A stretch of 64,000 bases of DNA from Paenibacillus glycanilyticus (GCF_023715145.1 NZ_JAMBNP010000010.1:62001-126000), one strand, 5' to 3'; positions 25,804-34,431 are shown, numbered from the stretch's first letter. A program made the numbers and translations. Notes: generated from the letters alone by a model not told the origin.

Positions 25804-26670
25804 TTACGTCGAGCGCATGTTCTTGCGGAAAAGCTGAGGCGCTTCGCCGGTGATCTTCTTGAACAGCCTCGAAAAATAAAACACATCGCCGTAGCCTAGC
25901 GCCGCCGCGATTTCTTTGACCGTCTGCTCGGTGTTGAGCAGGCGGTTTTTCGCTTCGGCCATCTTTAGCCGGTGTACGTATTCATGAAGGGCGAAGCCGG
26001 TATATTCGCTGACCGTCCGCCGGAGCGTAGACAACGCCCAATGATGGCGTTCGGCAAAGGCCGCCGCATCAAACGGCTCATGCAGGTTAGCGGACAAAGC
26101 CTCGAGCAGTTCAGCAAGCCGGGCCGTCTTCCCTTGCACAGCGGGGGACGATTGACAGCTCTGGATCCAATCATAGAGGAGCGACTCGAGCAGCAGCGAA
26201 GCGCGGTCAGCGTTAGCCGGCGTACCGCTTTCCATCAGCGCAAAAATCCGGTCAATCCGGTTCTGCGAGGAGGCATCCTCTCCTGGATGCATAACCGCAT
26301 GGGGCTGAATCGGCCAATGCGCAAGCCATTCCCGCGATCTTGTTCCTTCTACGGTGAAGTAGTATTCATCCCAATGACCAGCCGGGTCTGGTCCGTAATC
26401 ATAGTGGACGCCGGGCTCAAAGAAGAAGAGGCTGCCGGCCGTTACCCGCTGCGCTTCGCCGTGGTTCACCCGGTAGGAGCCCTCGCCCCCGGCGATATAG
26501 ACAATCGCCAAATGGGTAAAAACAGCCCCTTGCCGGTAATGCGTCCGCCCGGGCAGATAGCCCGCCGTCCGAATCACAAGAGAGCGAACGGACAGCTTGG
26601 CGGGATCCAGCGTTAAATCGACAATACGTAGGGGCTTTGGACTGATCATATAATCCATGAATTGAGCCAT
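25804..26670 (-). CDS. AraC family regulator
   Basis: A 288-residue regulator. The N-terminal cupin sensor domain (about residues 25-160) has VYIAGGEGSYRVNH and FFFEPGVHYDYGPDPAGHW. The C-terminal double helix-turn-helix (about 185-285) has HWALSTLRRTVSEYTG and the AraC signature VKEIAAALGYGDVFYFSRLFKK. ATG 26670 follows GAGAGG. It is divergent from a Gfo/Idh-isomerase operon, which it probably activates in response to a sugar or polyol. Confidence 0.92.
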   Translation of the reverse strand: MAQFMDYMISPKPLRIVDLTLDPAKLSVRSLVIRTAGYLPGRTHYRQGAVFTHLAIVYIAGGEGSYRVNHGEAQRVTAGSLFFFEPGVHYDYGPDPAGHWDEYYFTVEGTRSREWLAHWPIQPHAVMHPGEDASSQNRIDRIFALMESGTPANADRASLLLESLLYDWIQSCQSSPAVQGKTARLAELLEALSANLHEPFDAAAFAERHHWALSTLRRTVSEYTGFALHEYVHRLKMAEAKNRLLNTEQTVKEIAAALGYGDVFYFSRLFKKITGEAPQLFRKNMRST

Positions 26671-26760
26671 GCTGTTCATTCCTCTCTTCTTACTCTCATG
26701 ATAAATTGAACTTAGAGTTGGTTGCAACTGATTATAGGAAACATGGAGGAGATGCAGGCA

Positions 26761-27867
26761 ATGGCGAAGTTAAAGGTTGGGATTATTGGAGCAGGGTCAA
26801 TATCGGGTTCACATCTGCATGCGTATTCGGTTCATCCTGAGGTGGAGCTTACGGCTATTGCCGATTTGAACGGGGAGCGCGCGCAGGAGAAGGCCGCTTC
26901 TTACGGCATCCCTCATGTTTACGATAACTATAAAGAATTGTTGGCAAATCCGGAGATTGAGGCCGTGAGCATCTGCACCTGGAATAACAGTCATGCCGAG
27001 ATCGCGGTTGCGGCCCTGGATGCCGGGAAGCATGTGCTGTGCGAGAAGCCGCTTGCCCAGACCGTTGAGCAGGCGCTTGCCGTGCAGGAGGCAGTGGAGC
27101 GTTCCGGTAAAATGCTGCTGGTCGGCTTTGTCCGCCGTTATGCCGATCAGGCGCAATTAGTGAAGCAGTATGCGGAGAGCGGCCAGCTCGGCGAGATCTA
27201 TTATGCCAAAGCATCCGCTATCCGCCGGCTTGGCAATCCGGGCGGGTGGTTCTCGGATGCCTCGCGTTCGGGCGGCGGACCGCTGATCGATGTCGGGGTA
27301 CATATGATTGATTTATGCTGGTATCTGATGGGCAAGCCAAAGCCGGTCTCCGTGAGCGGGAATGCGTACCGGAAGCTCGGCAACCGGTCGCATATTGAAG
27401 GCTTAAGCTTTTATAAAGCGGCGGATTATGATGCTTCCCTAAATGATGTCGAGGATATGGCCAACGCTCTGATCCGCTTCGAGAACGGAGCTTCGCTGTA
27501 CGTGGATATCAGCTATACGCTGCATGCCGCGCAGAACGAGATGAGCAGCAAAATTTACGGAACCAAAGGCGGAGCGGAGCTTGATCCGAAGCTTAAGATC
27601 GTAACCGAGCAGTTCAACAAAATCGTGAATATCGAGCCGCAGCTGGATCATCTGGACTTCCAGTTCCAGGACAGCTTTAATAAGGAGATTGCGCATTTTG
27701 TGGATTGCTGCTTCGGAAAAGCCGAGCCAATCAGCCCGGTAGAGGATGGCGTTGAGCTGATGCGGATGCTCCGGGCTGTCTATGAATCGGCGGAGCTGGG
27801 AACTGAGGTTGTATTAAATAAAGAGGCTGCGGCCCCGGCAGCCGCTGCGGCGCGGGAGGGCGTATAA
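26761..27867 (+). CDS. Gfo/Idh/MocA family oxidoreductase
   Basis: A 368-residue NAD(P)-dependent sugar or inositol dehydrogenase. The Rossmann motif GIIGAGSISGSHLHAY is at the start. The family EKP motif (CEKPLAQTVEQA) and the catalytic region GGPLIDVGVHMIDLCWYLMG (Asp and His) follow. An Ala-rich tail ends the protein. ATG 26761 follows GGAGGAG. The isomerase gene starts 3 bp after the stop. The pair looks like a scyllo-inositol or keto-sugar degradation module under the divergent AraC regulator. Confidence 0.92.
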   Translation: MAKLKVGIIGAGSISGSHLHAYSVHPEVELTAIADLNGERAQEKAASYGIPHVYDNYKELLANPEIEAVSICTWNNSHAEIAVAALDAGKHVLCEKPLAQTVEQALAVQEAVERSGKMLLVGFVRRYADQAQLVKQYAESGQLGEIYYAKASAIRRLGNPGGWFSDASRSGGGPLIDVGVHMIDLCWYLMGKPKPVSVSGNAYRKLGNRSHIEGLSFYKAADYDASLNDVEDMANALIRFENGASLYVDISYTLHAAQNEMSSKIYGTKGGAELDPKLKIVTEQFNKIVNIEPQLDHLDFQFQDSFNKEIAHFVDCCFGKAEPISPVEDGVELMRMLRAVYESAELGTEVVLNKEAAAPAAAAAREGV

Positions 27868-27870
27868 TTC

Positions 27871-28767
27871 ATGACGGATCTGGTGAGAACAAAGGTGAAT
27901 AATCCGATTGGCGTTATTGTCGAGAGCTTTGGAGTAGGCTTGCATGAAGGACTGAAGAAGGCCGTTGAGGTCGGAGCGGAAGGCGTGCAGATCTATGCAG
28001 TGAGCGGGGAGACGGATCCTGCCAACCTGTCCGCATCGGCGCGCCGTGAGCTGAAGGACCGCATCGAGTCGCTCGGTCTCACCATCTCTGCTTTGTGCGG
28101 CGATCTTGGCGGGCATGGCTTCCAGGATGCGGCGGCTAATCCGGCGAAGATCGAGAAGTCCAAGCGTATTCTGGAGCTGGCGCTTGATTTGGGGACAAAT
28201 ATCGTTACGACGCATATCGGTATTGTACCGGATGATACGGAGTCGGCGATTTACGCCGCGATGCAGTCTTCCTGCGAGGAATTAAGCAGCCATGCGAGCA
28301 GCATGGGAGCGTATTTTGCCATTGAGACGGGGCCTGAGCCTGCTGCAAGATTGAAGTCGTTCCTGGATTCATTAACGACCAACGGAGTGTCGGTGAACTT
28401 TGACCCGGCGAATATGGTTATGGTTACGGGCGATGATCCGGTGCAAGGCGTCTACCTGCTAAAGGACTATATCGTTCATACCCACGCGAAGGATGGATTG
28501 AAGCTGGCGGCGGAGATTGATCCTCGCGTCGTGTACGGCTACCTGGGCTTTGCGGGGATGAGCCATGAGGCGATTGCCGATATGGCAAGCGAAGGCGCTT
28601 TATTCCGCGAGGTTCCGCTTGGGGAAGGCAGCGTTCCGTTTGACCGTTACTTGAAGGCGCTGCAGGATATCGGGTTCAATGGCTATTTGACGATCGAGCG
28701 TGAGGTTGGGCAACGTCCGGAGGAGGATATCCGCAAAGCGGTGGAATTCCTTCGTGCCTTCCGATAG
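27871..28767 (+). CDS. Sugar phosphate isomerase/epimerase (TIM barrel)
   Basis: A 298-residue AP-endonuclease-2-like TIM barrel (IolE/IolH/xylose isomerase-like). Metal-site residues are suggested by FAIETGPEPA (Glu), NFDPANM (Asp), VHTHAKDG (His pair) and YLTIEREVG (Glu). GGGAGGG precedes the ATG. Translationally linked to the dehydrogenase before it. Likely acts on the keto-sugar made by that enzyme; the exact substrate is unknown. Confidence 0.9.
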   Translation: MTDLVRTKVNNPIGVIVESFGVGLHEGLKKAVEVGAEGVQIYAVSGETDPANLSASARRELKDRIESLGLTISALCGDLGGHGFQDAAANPAKIEKSKRILELALDLGTNIVTTHIGIVPDDTESAIYAAMQSSCEELSSHASSMGAYFAIETGPEPAARLKSFLDSLTTNGVSVNFDPANMVMVTGDDPVQGVYLLKDYIVHTHAKDGLKLAAEIDPRVVYGYLGFAGMSHEAIADMASEGALFREVPLGEGSVPFDRYLKALQDIGFNGYLTIEREVGQRPEEDIRKAVEFLRAFR

Positions 28768-28892
28768 GCTTCAGCGGCCCGTAAATGGCAGATACCGGTG
28801 AAAACCGTTGCAAAATGTTAATATTTAAGCGGTATATGCTACCCTTTTCTCCGTTAAGATAGAAGTAATAGGCGTGAAGGGGGGAGTTGCAG

Positions 28893-29012
28893 ATGAACGT
28901 TCCTGCTGGAGTTTGGATTTTTGCTGCCATCATCGTTGTTTTGCTCACCTGGATGACCCTTTGGGTCACAAAGAAGGCATATTCGAAAAAATGGGACGAC
29001 TCCGACGTATAG
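28893..29012 (+). CDS. Small single-TM protein (39 residues)
   Basis: Begins MNVPAGVWIFAAIIVVLL, with one TM segment (about residues 7-26), then a basic and acidic tail, TKKAYSKKWDDSDV. A strong GGGGGAG site lies 6 nt before the ATG, and a large terminator follows the stop, so expression is believable. Similar one-TM small proteins of unknown role are frequent in Bacillales. Confidence 0.7.
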   Translation: MNVPAGVWIFAAIIVVLLTWMTLWVTKKAYSKKWDDSDV

Positions 29013-29034
29013 TCGGACCGTAACGAAATAGATA

Positions 29035-29106
29035 AGAGCTGCCTAATTGAACAACGCTCCTTGACTGTGCAAGAACGGAGCGTTGTTCAGCGGGCAGCTC
29101 TTTTTC
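29035..29106 (+). terminator. Long hairpin terminator
   Basis: AGAGCTGCC pairs with GGGCAGCTCT and, inside, GAACAACGCTCC pairs with GGAGCGTTGTTC. Five T follow. Confidence 0.85.
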
Positions 29107-29128
29107 GTGCTGTCTGGTGGAGGGAGAG

Positions 29129-29345
29129 CTTAACGATGCGGCGCATCGTTAAGGAGGCGAGAATGCGTGTTGGGAATGAGTTTAACGATGCGGGACATCG
29201 TATAGGTGGGTTGAAATGTGCGAGAGTGGTCGGAAAGTAGTTGTATGAAGGAGCTTAGCGATGCCGCGCATCGTTAAGGAGGAGAGAAAGCGTGTTGGGA
29301 GAGGGCTTAACGATGCGGGACATCGTATAGGTGGATTGAAATGGG
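29129..29345. repeat. Two tandem 125-bp repeat units with TTAACGATGC palindromes
   Basis: The palindromes CTTAACGATGC-GGC-GCATCGTTAAG (29129-29153) and CTTAGCGATGC-CGC-GCATCGTTAAG (29254-29278) start exactly 125 bp apart. Each is followed by GGAGG(C/A)GAGA..., GCGTGTTGGGA and a second motif TTTAACGATGCGGGACATCGTATAGGTGG (in part). Same family as 704-728 and 14050-14350. No gene is seen in 29107-29440. Confidence 0.82.
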
Positions 29346-29382
29346 CGAAAGTAGGCGATCAGTTCGACAGCCATTGACATAT

Positions 29383-29430
29383 AAAAACGGGCAGCCCTTA
29401 AGCCAATGGCTTAGAAGGGGCTGCCCGTTT
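29383..29430 (-). terminator. Terminator of the mqnB-mqnD operon
   Basis: AAACGGGCAGCCC pairs with GGGCTGCCCGTTT. On the minus strand it runs into TTTTTAT. Confidence 0.88.
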
Positions 29431-29440
29431 GCTTAGCGCG

Positions 29441-30283
29441 TTAAGCAGGGAACTCGAGTAGAGCAGGGTCGATGGCAGGCACGAGGCCTTCGTCTGCCGC
29501 TCGGTTGAGCAGTGTCGAGATCGCGGCATAACCGCTGCTGCCAAGGTTGCCGGTGAAGTCGTTCACGTACAGGTTGATGTGCTGCTGCGCGACGGACGGG
29601 TCCATTTCCTGCGCATGCTGCATCACATATTCCTTCGAAGCTTCGGGATGCTTCCAGGCATACTCGACGGATTGCTCGATCCAGCTGGAGATGGCAGCAA
29701 GGTCCAGCGAACGGCGGGCAATAATGGCGCCGAGCGGAATCGGCAGTCCCGTATCGGACTCCCACCAGCTGCCAAGGTCAACCAGCATGGATAAGTCGTA
29801 GTTCTGGTAAGTGAAGCGGGCTTCGTGGATAACAAGTCCCGCATCAATCTTGCCGTCCCGCACGGCAGGCATAATCTCATGGAACGGCATAACGACAATT
29901 TCGCCTACGCCGCCGGGAACGTTTTGCGCTGCCCATAGACGGAACAGCAGATAAGCGGTTGAGCGCTCGCTAGGAACGGCGACTCGTTTGCCGCTCAGGT
30001 AGGACGCGTCGCTCAGCTTCTCTTTCGTAAGAACAAGGGGGCCGCAGCCCCGGCCAAGCGCGCCGCCGCAAGGCAGAAGAGCATAATCCTTCAATACCCA
30101 TGGAAGAGCAGCGTAGGAGATTTTGAGCACATCAAGATCACTGTCGCCGTTTGCCGCCAGATTGTTCGTAATGTCGATATCGGCATACATCACATCAAAT
30201 TCCGGAGCACCGGGAATGAGGCCATGCGTCAGGGCATGGAAGACAAACGTGTCGTTTGGACACGGGGAAAAAGCGATTTTCAT
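29441..30283 (-). CDS. mqnD: 1,4-dihydroxy-6-naphthoate synthase (futalosine pathway)
   Basis: A 280-residue periplasmic-binding-like enzyme. MqnD converts cyclic dehypoxanthinyl futalosine to 1,4-dihydroxy-6-naphthoate, the last dedicated step before prenylation in the futalosine route to menaquinone. The start MKIAFSPCPNDTFVFHALTHG, the KISYAALPW and PCGGALGRGCGPLVL segments and the LGAIIARRSL domain are typical. Its ATG overlaps the mqnB stop by 4 bp. mqnA and mqnC are not in the window. Confidence 0.94.
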   Translation of the reverse strand: MKIAFSPCPNDTFVFHALTHGLIPGAPEFDVMYADIDITNNLAANGDSDLDVLKISYAALPWVLKDYALLPCGGALGRGCGPLVLTKEKLSDASYLSGKRVAVPSERSTAYLLFRLWAAQNVPGGVGEIVVMPFHEIMPAVRDGKIDAGLVIHEARFTYQNYDLSMLVDLGSWWESDTGLPIPLGAIIARRSLDLAAISSWIEQSVEYAWKHPEASKEYVMQHAQEMDPSVAQQHINLYVNDFTGNLGSSGYAAISTLLNRAADEGLVPAIDPALLEFPA

Positions 30284-30942
30284 CGTATAACCTCCCGTAA
30301 TACGGAGCTTGCAGCTTCGAGAGACTGCAGAGCATCCTTAATCCGCCATGCGCTGCGGTCACGCGGACCAACCGGATTCGAGATCGCGCGCAGCTCCAGC
30401 ACCGGCAGACCCGCGCGGCGGGCAGCAGCGGCAACGCCAAAGCCCTCCATCGCTTCCGCGGCCGCGCCAGGCACCCGCTCGGTTAGTCCGGAAGCGGTCT
30501 CGGCCGATCCAGTCACCGTAGATAACGTAAGGACAGGGCCAAGGGCAGCCTGCAGTTCGGCAGCTTGAAGCGCCGAAGCCAGTCGCTCGGCCAGCTCCGC
30601 ATCAACATCGATATGAGCGGAGCCAAAGCCAAGCTTGTCCACGCTGCGGAAGCCCTCCGGCGTTTCGGCGCCAAGATCGGCGGCAATGATCGCACTCGAG
30701 ACAACAAGCGAGCCAACCTCGGCGCGCTCCTTGAATCCGCCGGCAATACCCGCCGATATAACAAGGCGATAAGCGCCGGGACCAGCCAGTGCGAGAACCG
30801 TCGCCGTGCTGACGGCTGCTTCCACCGGACCTACGCCGGCTTCCATCACCTCGAAGCGCTCGTCACCGCCCAGACCGCGAAGGACGGCATCCCGTTCGAC
30901 CGCAACGGCGGTCATGACGAGTATTTTTCCATTTTCGCTCAT
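30280..30942 (-). CDS. mqnB: Futalosine hydrolase
   Basis: A 220-residue nucleosidase of the purine phosphorylase fold that releases hypoxanthine from futalosine. Seen: KILVMTAVAVERDAVL at the start, the VISAGIAGGF phosphorylase-type loop, and AEAMEGFGVAAAA with the Glu of the nucleoside site followed by ELRAISNPVGPRD. ATG 30942 is chosen because AAAGGAG lies 8 nt upstream. Operon with mqnD. Confidence 0.93.
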   Translation of the reverse strand: MSENGKILVMTAVAVERDAVLRGLGGDERFEVMEAGVGPVEAAVSTATVLALAGPGAYRLVISAGIAGGFKERAEVGSLVVSSAIIAADLGAETPEGFRSVDKLGFGSAHIDVDAELAERLASALQAAELQAALGPVLTLSTVTGSAETASGLTERVPGAAAEAMEGFGVAAAARRAGLPVLELRAISNPVGPRDRSAWRIKDALQSLEAASSVLREVIR

Positions 30943-31048
30943 GCTGCAAACTCCTTTGATAGGAATGAAACGCGCCGCGCCGCCAAAGGACGGCAAAGCC
31001 GCGTTTCTTTACCTCTGAAGTAATTATAGACCTCTTGCGAGGGGATTG

Positions 31049-31273
31049 TCATTTTTTCCGAACCTCAAAAAACTCGCATTCCTGCCTGGTGTAGTAGACG
31101 AGGTCGCTTACGCTGGACTGGATCACGACGATACTGTCGTCGAATCGGATCACCGTGCCGCCGTTGTTCACAATATAATCATCCTTAAACACGCGTACCG
31201 GATATTTTCGCTTTACGGCCTCTTCGAAGTCCGGATCGGTCATCAGCTTACGGTTGATAGCCAATATTCTCAT
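31049..31273 (-). CDS. Unknown 74-residue protein
   Basis: A small soluble protein (MRILAINRKLMTDPDFEEAV...) with alternating short strands (YPVRVFKDDYIV, TVIRFDDSIVVIQSS, YYTRQECEFFEV) and a charged end, VRKK. No family recognised. AAAGGAGAG lies just before ATG 31273, which supports this start over the one four codons upstream. Monocistronic, between mqnB and the divergent lactonase gene. Confidence 0.7.
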   Translation of the reverse strand: MRILAINRKLMTDPDFEEAVKRKYPVRVFKDDYIVNNGGTVIRFDDSIVVIQSSVSDLVYYTRQECEFFEVRKK

Positions 31274-31416
31274 CTCTCCTTTCATTTGTAGTGAATCGTT
31301 AAAAACAGTTTAGGCTTATTTCCGGCGGTTGTCCATGCGGAGCGAAAAGCTTGGTTTATGCGGGATGAGAGGGTACAATATAAAGAACATGGCATAGAAG
31401 CAGGAGGATATGATTG

Positions 31417-32487
31417 ATGACCATACATAATGACAAATTGACGGTATTCATCGGTTCGTACGCGGAGGCGCCGACAAGCGGCGTATACCGTTATGAATTT
31501 GACACGACAGAAGGGATGCTGACGCTGAAGGATCAGGCATCGGGCCTGAAAAATCCAACGTTCCTGAATGTCGATGCGGCTAACGGCAGACTGTATGCGA
31601 TTGCCGAAGGCGCGGATGCGGAAGGGGCGAAGGTGGGGGACGCGGTTGCTTTCTCGATCGAAGGCAACGGGCTCTCGCAATTGAACCGGGAGCTGGCTAT
31701 TACAGCACCATCCTGCCATATCCAGCGCGATCCGGACAGTGAATTTGTACTGCTGTGCAGCTATCATGGCGGCCGTATCAGCCTTGTTTCGCTGACGGAC
31801 AATGGCGAGATCGGCGAAATTCTCGACATTCAGCAGCATGAAGGAAGCGGCCCTCATCCGAACCAAAAATCGCCGCATCCGCATAGCACGAATTTCAGCC
31901 CGGACGGCAACTATATTTTTGTGCCGGATCTCGGAACCGACCGGATCGTTGCCTACACGCTGGACAAAGAAAACCGCAAGCTGGTCCGCCATGGCGAAAC
32001 CGTGGTACAACCGGGCGCTGGCCCGCGCCATATGAAGTTCCATCCGAACGGACAATTCGCTTTTGTAATTAACGAGCTGGATTCGACTATTATCTCCTTC
32101 CGATACGATGCGGAAAAAGGTGCGCTTGAAGCGGTGCAAACCGTATCGACGCTGCCGGAAGGCTTCGCGGAAGCAAACGGTACGGCAGAAATCGCGATCT
32201 CCGAAGACGGCCGTTTCCTGTATGGTTCGAACCGCGGTCATGACAGTCTGGTTGTCTTTGGCGTGGACGCGCAAAGCGGCCGGTTGACGCTGGTCGGTCA
32301 CGTGTCGACGGAAGGGAAGCATCCGCGGAATTTTGCGCTGGTACCGGGCGGTCAATACGTAATCGCGGCGAACAAGGATACAAATAACGTAACGGTATTT
32401 CGAATTAACGAGTCCGGCATGCCGGAGTTTACGGGACATTCGGTCGAGATTTCCCAGCCGGTGTGCGTCATTCCGGTTCAGCTCTAA
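31417..32487 (+). CDS. Lactonase family beta-propeller (6-phosphogluconolactonase-like)
   Basis: A 356-residue seven-bladed propeller of the Pgl/YkgB lactonase family. Blades repeat every 45-50 residues, with family marks such as VFIGSYAEAPTSGVYRYEFD, NPTFLNVDAANGRLYAI, GSGPHPNQKSPHPHSTNFSPDG, GAGPRHMKFHPNGQFAFVINEL and GKHPRNFALVPGGQYVIAANKD. Homologues hydrolyse 6-phosphogluconolactone in the cytosol; other lactones are possible. AGGAGG precedes ATG 31417, and TACAAT about 40 bp upstream is a good -10. Confidence 0.92.
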   Translation: MTIHNDKLTVFIGSYAEAPTSGVYRYEFDTTEGMLTLKDQASGLKNPTFLNVDAANGRLYAIAEGADAEGAKVGDAVAFSIEGNGLSQLNRELAITAPSCHIQRDPDSEFVLLCSYHGGRISLVSLTDNGEIGEILDIQQHEGSGPHPNQKSPHPHSTNFSPDGNYIFVPDLGTDRIVAYTLDKENRKLVRHGETVVQPGAGPRHMKFHPNGQFAFVINELDSTIISFRYDAEKGALEAVQTVSTLPEGFAEANGTAEIAISEDGRFLYGSNRGHDSLVVFGVDAQSGRLTLVGHVSTEGKHPRNFALVPGGQYVIAANKDTNNVTVFRINESGMPEFTGHSVEISQPVCVIPVQL

Positions 32488-32513
32488 TCTGATAATGGCC
32501 AGGGGGAGTGTGC

Positions 32514-33440
32514 GTGAGGCAGATTCCGGAGCATTTGCGTCAGACGATCCGATCCGTTCATGGTGAACAAGGTGAGGCATGGCTGGCCGGATTTGATAAG
32601 CTTCTAAGCGATTGCGAGGACAAATGGGGGATGACGGCGGAACTGCCGTCTCCTTTTACTTTGTCGTTTAACTTTGTGGCTCCGGTTGTGCGGAGGGACG
32701 GGACGGCGGCTGTGTTGAAGCTTGTTGTACCCGGCCGGGAGTTCCGCACGGAGCTGGCTGCGCTGCGGTTGTACGATGGCCGCGGCTCGGTGCGGGTGCT
32801 GGCCGCGGACGAGGAGCAAGGCGCGCTGCTTATCGAGCGCGCCAAGCCGGGTTTGACGCTGGCGGAGTCGGGACTTAGCGACGACGACGCGACGCTAGCG
32901 GCCGCCGAGGTCATGCGGCGGCTGGTTGTTCCCGCGCCGGACGGGGGAGAATTCCCGTCCGTAGCGGACTGGGCCGCGGGCTTCGCCCGGCTGCGCCAGC
33001 GGCATGGCGGCGGCACGGGGCCGCTGCCGGAGCGCGTGGTCAGCCGCGCGGAGGAGATGTTCCGCCGCCTGCTCGAAGAGGGCGGCAGCGGGTTGTATCT
33101 GCTCCATGGTGACCTGCACCATGGGAATATTTTGTCTTCGGGAGATGGCGAGCCGGGATGGCTGGCCATTGACCCGAAGGGTGTGGTTGGGGAGGCGGAA
33201 TACGGAACGATTCCGCTGCTCTTGAACCAGCTGCCGCCGAAGGGGCAGCGGGAAGTGATCCGGCGCCGCGCCCTTCTATTATGCGGCGCGCTTGGTCTGG
33301 ACCACGCCAGGCTATTGGCGTGGGGGTTCGCCCATGCGGTGCTGTCTACCGCATGGTGCGACGAGGACGGCGTCGGCGATATCCCCGCCTCGCTGGAGAA
33401 AGCCGGCTGGTTCGAGGAGCTGCTGGACGAATTGTCCTAG
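32514..33440 (+). CDS. APH/streptomycin-6-kinase-like phosphotransferase
   Basis: A 308-residue protein-kinase-like fold enzyme. The catalytic HGDLHHGNI loop is near residue 200 and the metal-binding Asp lies in LAIDPKGVVGEAEYG. The order and the DPKG form resemble the aminoglycoside/hydroxyurea resistance kinase family (PF04655) to which streptomycin 6-kinase belongs. GTG 32514 follows AGGGGGAG; the earlier GTG overlaps that site. The middle (32700-33100) is clearly richer in GC than its neighbours, which may hint at transfer. Antibiotic substrate not proven. Confidence 0.85.
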   Translation: MRQIPEHLRQTIRSVHGEQGEAWLAGFDKLLSDCEDKWGMTAELPSPFTLSFNFVAPVVRRDGTAAVLKLVVPGREFRTELAALRLYDGRGSVRVLAADEEQGALLIERAKPGLTLAESGLSDDDATLAAAEVMRRLVVPAPDGGEFPSVADWAAGFARLRQRHGGGTGPLPERVVSRAEEMFRRLLEEGGSGLYLLHGDLHHGNILSSGDGEPGWLAIDPKGVVGEAEYGTIPLLLNQLPPKGQREVIRRRALLLCGALGLDHARLLAWGFAHAVLSTAWCDEDGVGDIPASLEKAGWFEELLDELS

Positions 33441-33448
33441 CCTGTAAC

Positions 33449-33610
33449 TAGCTCAATAAGCCGGAAAAACCGTGTTGCAGCGGTTAACCGGCCAGTCCAA
33501 CTGGTGCGCCTAGCGCAATAAGAGGAAAAAACCGTGTTACAGAGAGCTGAGCGTGCGCAGTTGGGCTAGAGCAGCTCAATAGAACGGAAAAACCTTATTA
33601 CAGTGGGTAA
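33449..33610. repeat. Three imperfect intergenic repeats
   Basis: (C)TCAATA(A/G)nnCGGAAAAACC followed by (G/T)T(G/A)TT(G/A)CAG and a short GTTAACC-like end occurs near 33449, 33515 and 33577. The rest of 33441-33663 shows no gene. Confidence 0.55.
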
Positions 33611-33663
33611 CCAGAATAGCCAAGCAACGCTTCTAGCTCCGAAGTCCGCAAACTACACTCCGT

Positions 33664-33690
33664 AAGCCGCCATCTTGGCGGCCTTTTTTC
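33664..33690 (+). terminator. Terminator before the TetR gene
   Basis: GCCGCCA-TCT-TGGCGGC followed by six T. Confidence 0.85.
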
Positions 33691-33719
33691 CGCTTAATCA
33701 AAATTCCGCGAAGAAACAG

Positions 33720-33762
33720 TTGACATTTCCATTCCTATACAGTAATTTATTGATAAATAAAT
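33720..33762 (+). promoter_or_regulatory. Promoter with overlapping TetR operator
   Basis: TTGACA (33720-33725), a 17-bp spacer, then TAATTT (33743-33748). The near-palindrome ATTTATTGATAAATAAAT (33745-33762) covers the -10. The same 18-bp site occurs twice before the exporter gene (34388-34405, 34478-34495). Confidence 0.8.
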
Positions 33763-33776
33763 AAAAGAGGTTGCCT

Positions 33777-34325
33777 ATGACGCCAAGAGAAAAAGACTTC
33801 CACGCTGTAACGAACCGGAAAGAACAGATTTTAGATGCAGCTGCCTCGCTGTTTGCGAATAACGGGTATTACAAGACAACTACAGGCATGGTTGCTGCCG
33901 AGGTGGGGGTAACGCAGCCCTACGTATTCCACTTCTTTAAGACGAAGGAAGTATTGTACCTGGCCGTACTGGAGAGAGCACAGAAAAGATTGATGCATGC
34001 CTTCTCCACGGTAGAAGCCCCGCCGGAGTTTCTTCACCATCAGATGGGGAATGCCTTCAACGAGCTGATGGCCCACTATCGGGATGAAACGCTGTTATGC
34101 ATGCAGTCGTACACGACACCGGAGCCGAATGTCCGGGAGATCGTGAGACAGAGATTCGCCGAGGTTCATCAAGTCATTACAGAACGTTTCGAGCGTGCGG
34201 GGATGCCGAATCCGAGCCAGCAAGCCTCCACCTTTATTGCCTGCGGGATGGTTATCACGATGTCCGAAATCCTCGAGCTTCCCGTTCTTGGAGATTTGGG
34301 ACACCTGGGGCACATGGAAAAGTAA
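33777..34325 (+). CDS. TetR family repressor of the DHA2 exporter
   Basis: A 182-residue regulator with a clear helix-turn-helix (about residues 12-58: RKEQILDAAASLFANNGYYKTTTGMVAAEVGVTQPYVFHFFKTKE). The C-terminal domain resembles the TetR_C_33/TetR_C_11 class of drug-responsive regulators. ATG 33777 follows AGAGG. Its promoter contains the 18-bp operator that recurs twice upstream of the exporter gene 200 bp downstream. This is strong evidence for co-repression of both. Confidence 0.92.
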   Translation: MTPREKDFHAVTNRKEQILDAAASLFANNGYYKTTTGMVAAEVGVTQPYVFHFFKTKEVLYLAVLERAQKRLMHAFSTVEAPPEFLHHQMGNAFNELMAHYRDETLLCMQSYTTPEPNVREIVRQRFAEVHQVITERFERAGMPNPSQQASTFIACGMVITMSEILELPVLGDLGHLGHMEK

Positions 34326-34349
34326 CAGGCAGCGAGGTCTGCCTGATAA

Positions 34350-34376
34350 GAATCCGTATAGCTATGCGGATTTTTT
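34350..34376 (+). terminator. Terminator of the TetR gene
   Basis: AATCCGTATA-GC-TATGCGGATT (one G-U) followed by a T-run. Confidence 0.82.
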
Positions 34377-34387
34377 AACGGGGATTC

Positions 34388-34405
34388 ATTTATTGATCGA
34401 TAAAT
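34388..34405 (+). promoter_or_regulatory. TetR operator, upstream copy before the exporter
   Basis: ATTTATTGATCGATAAAT, an 18-bp near-perfect palindrome identical in layout to the sites at 33745 and 34478. Confidence 0.8.
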
Positions 34406-34431
34406 AACCGAAGTATAGAGGAGGAGCAAAC

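Noticed and set aside
31282-32580. Minus-strand frame (432 codons) opposite the lactonase
   Set aside because: A shadow of the beta-propeller gene; no recognisable domain.
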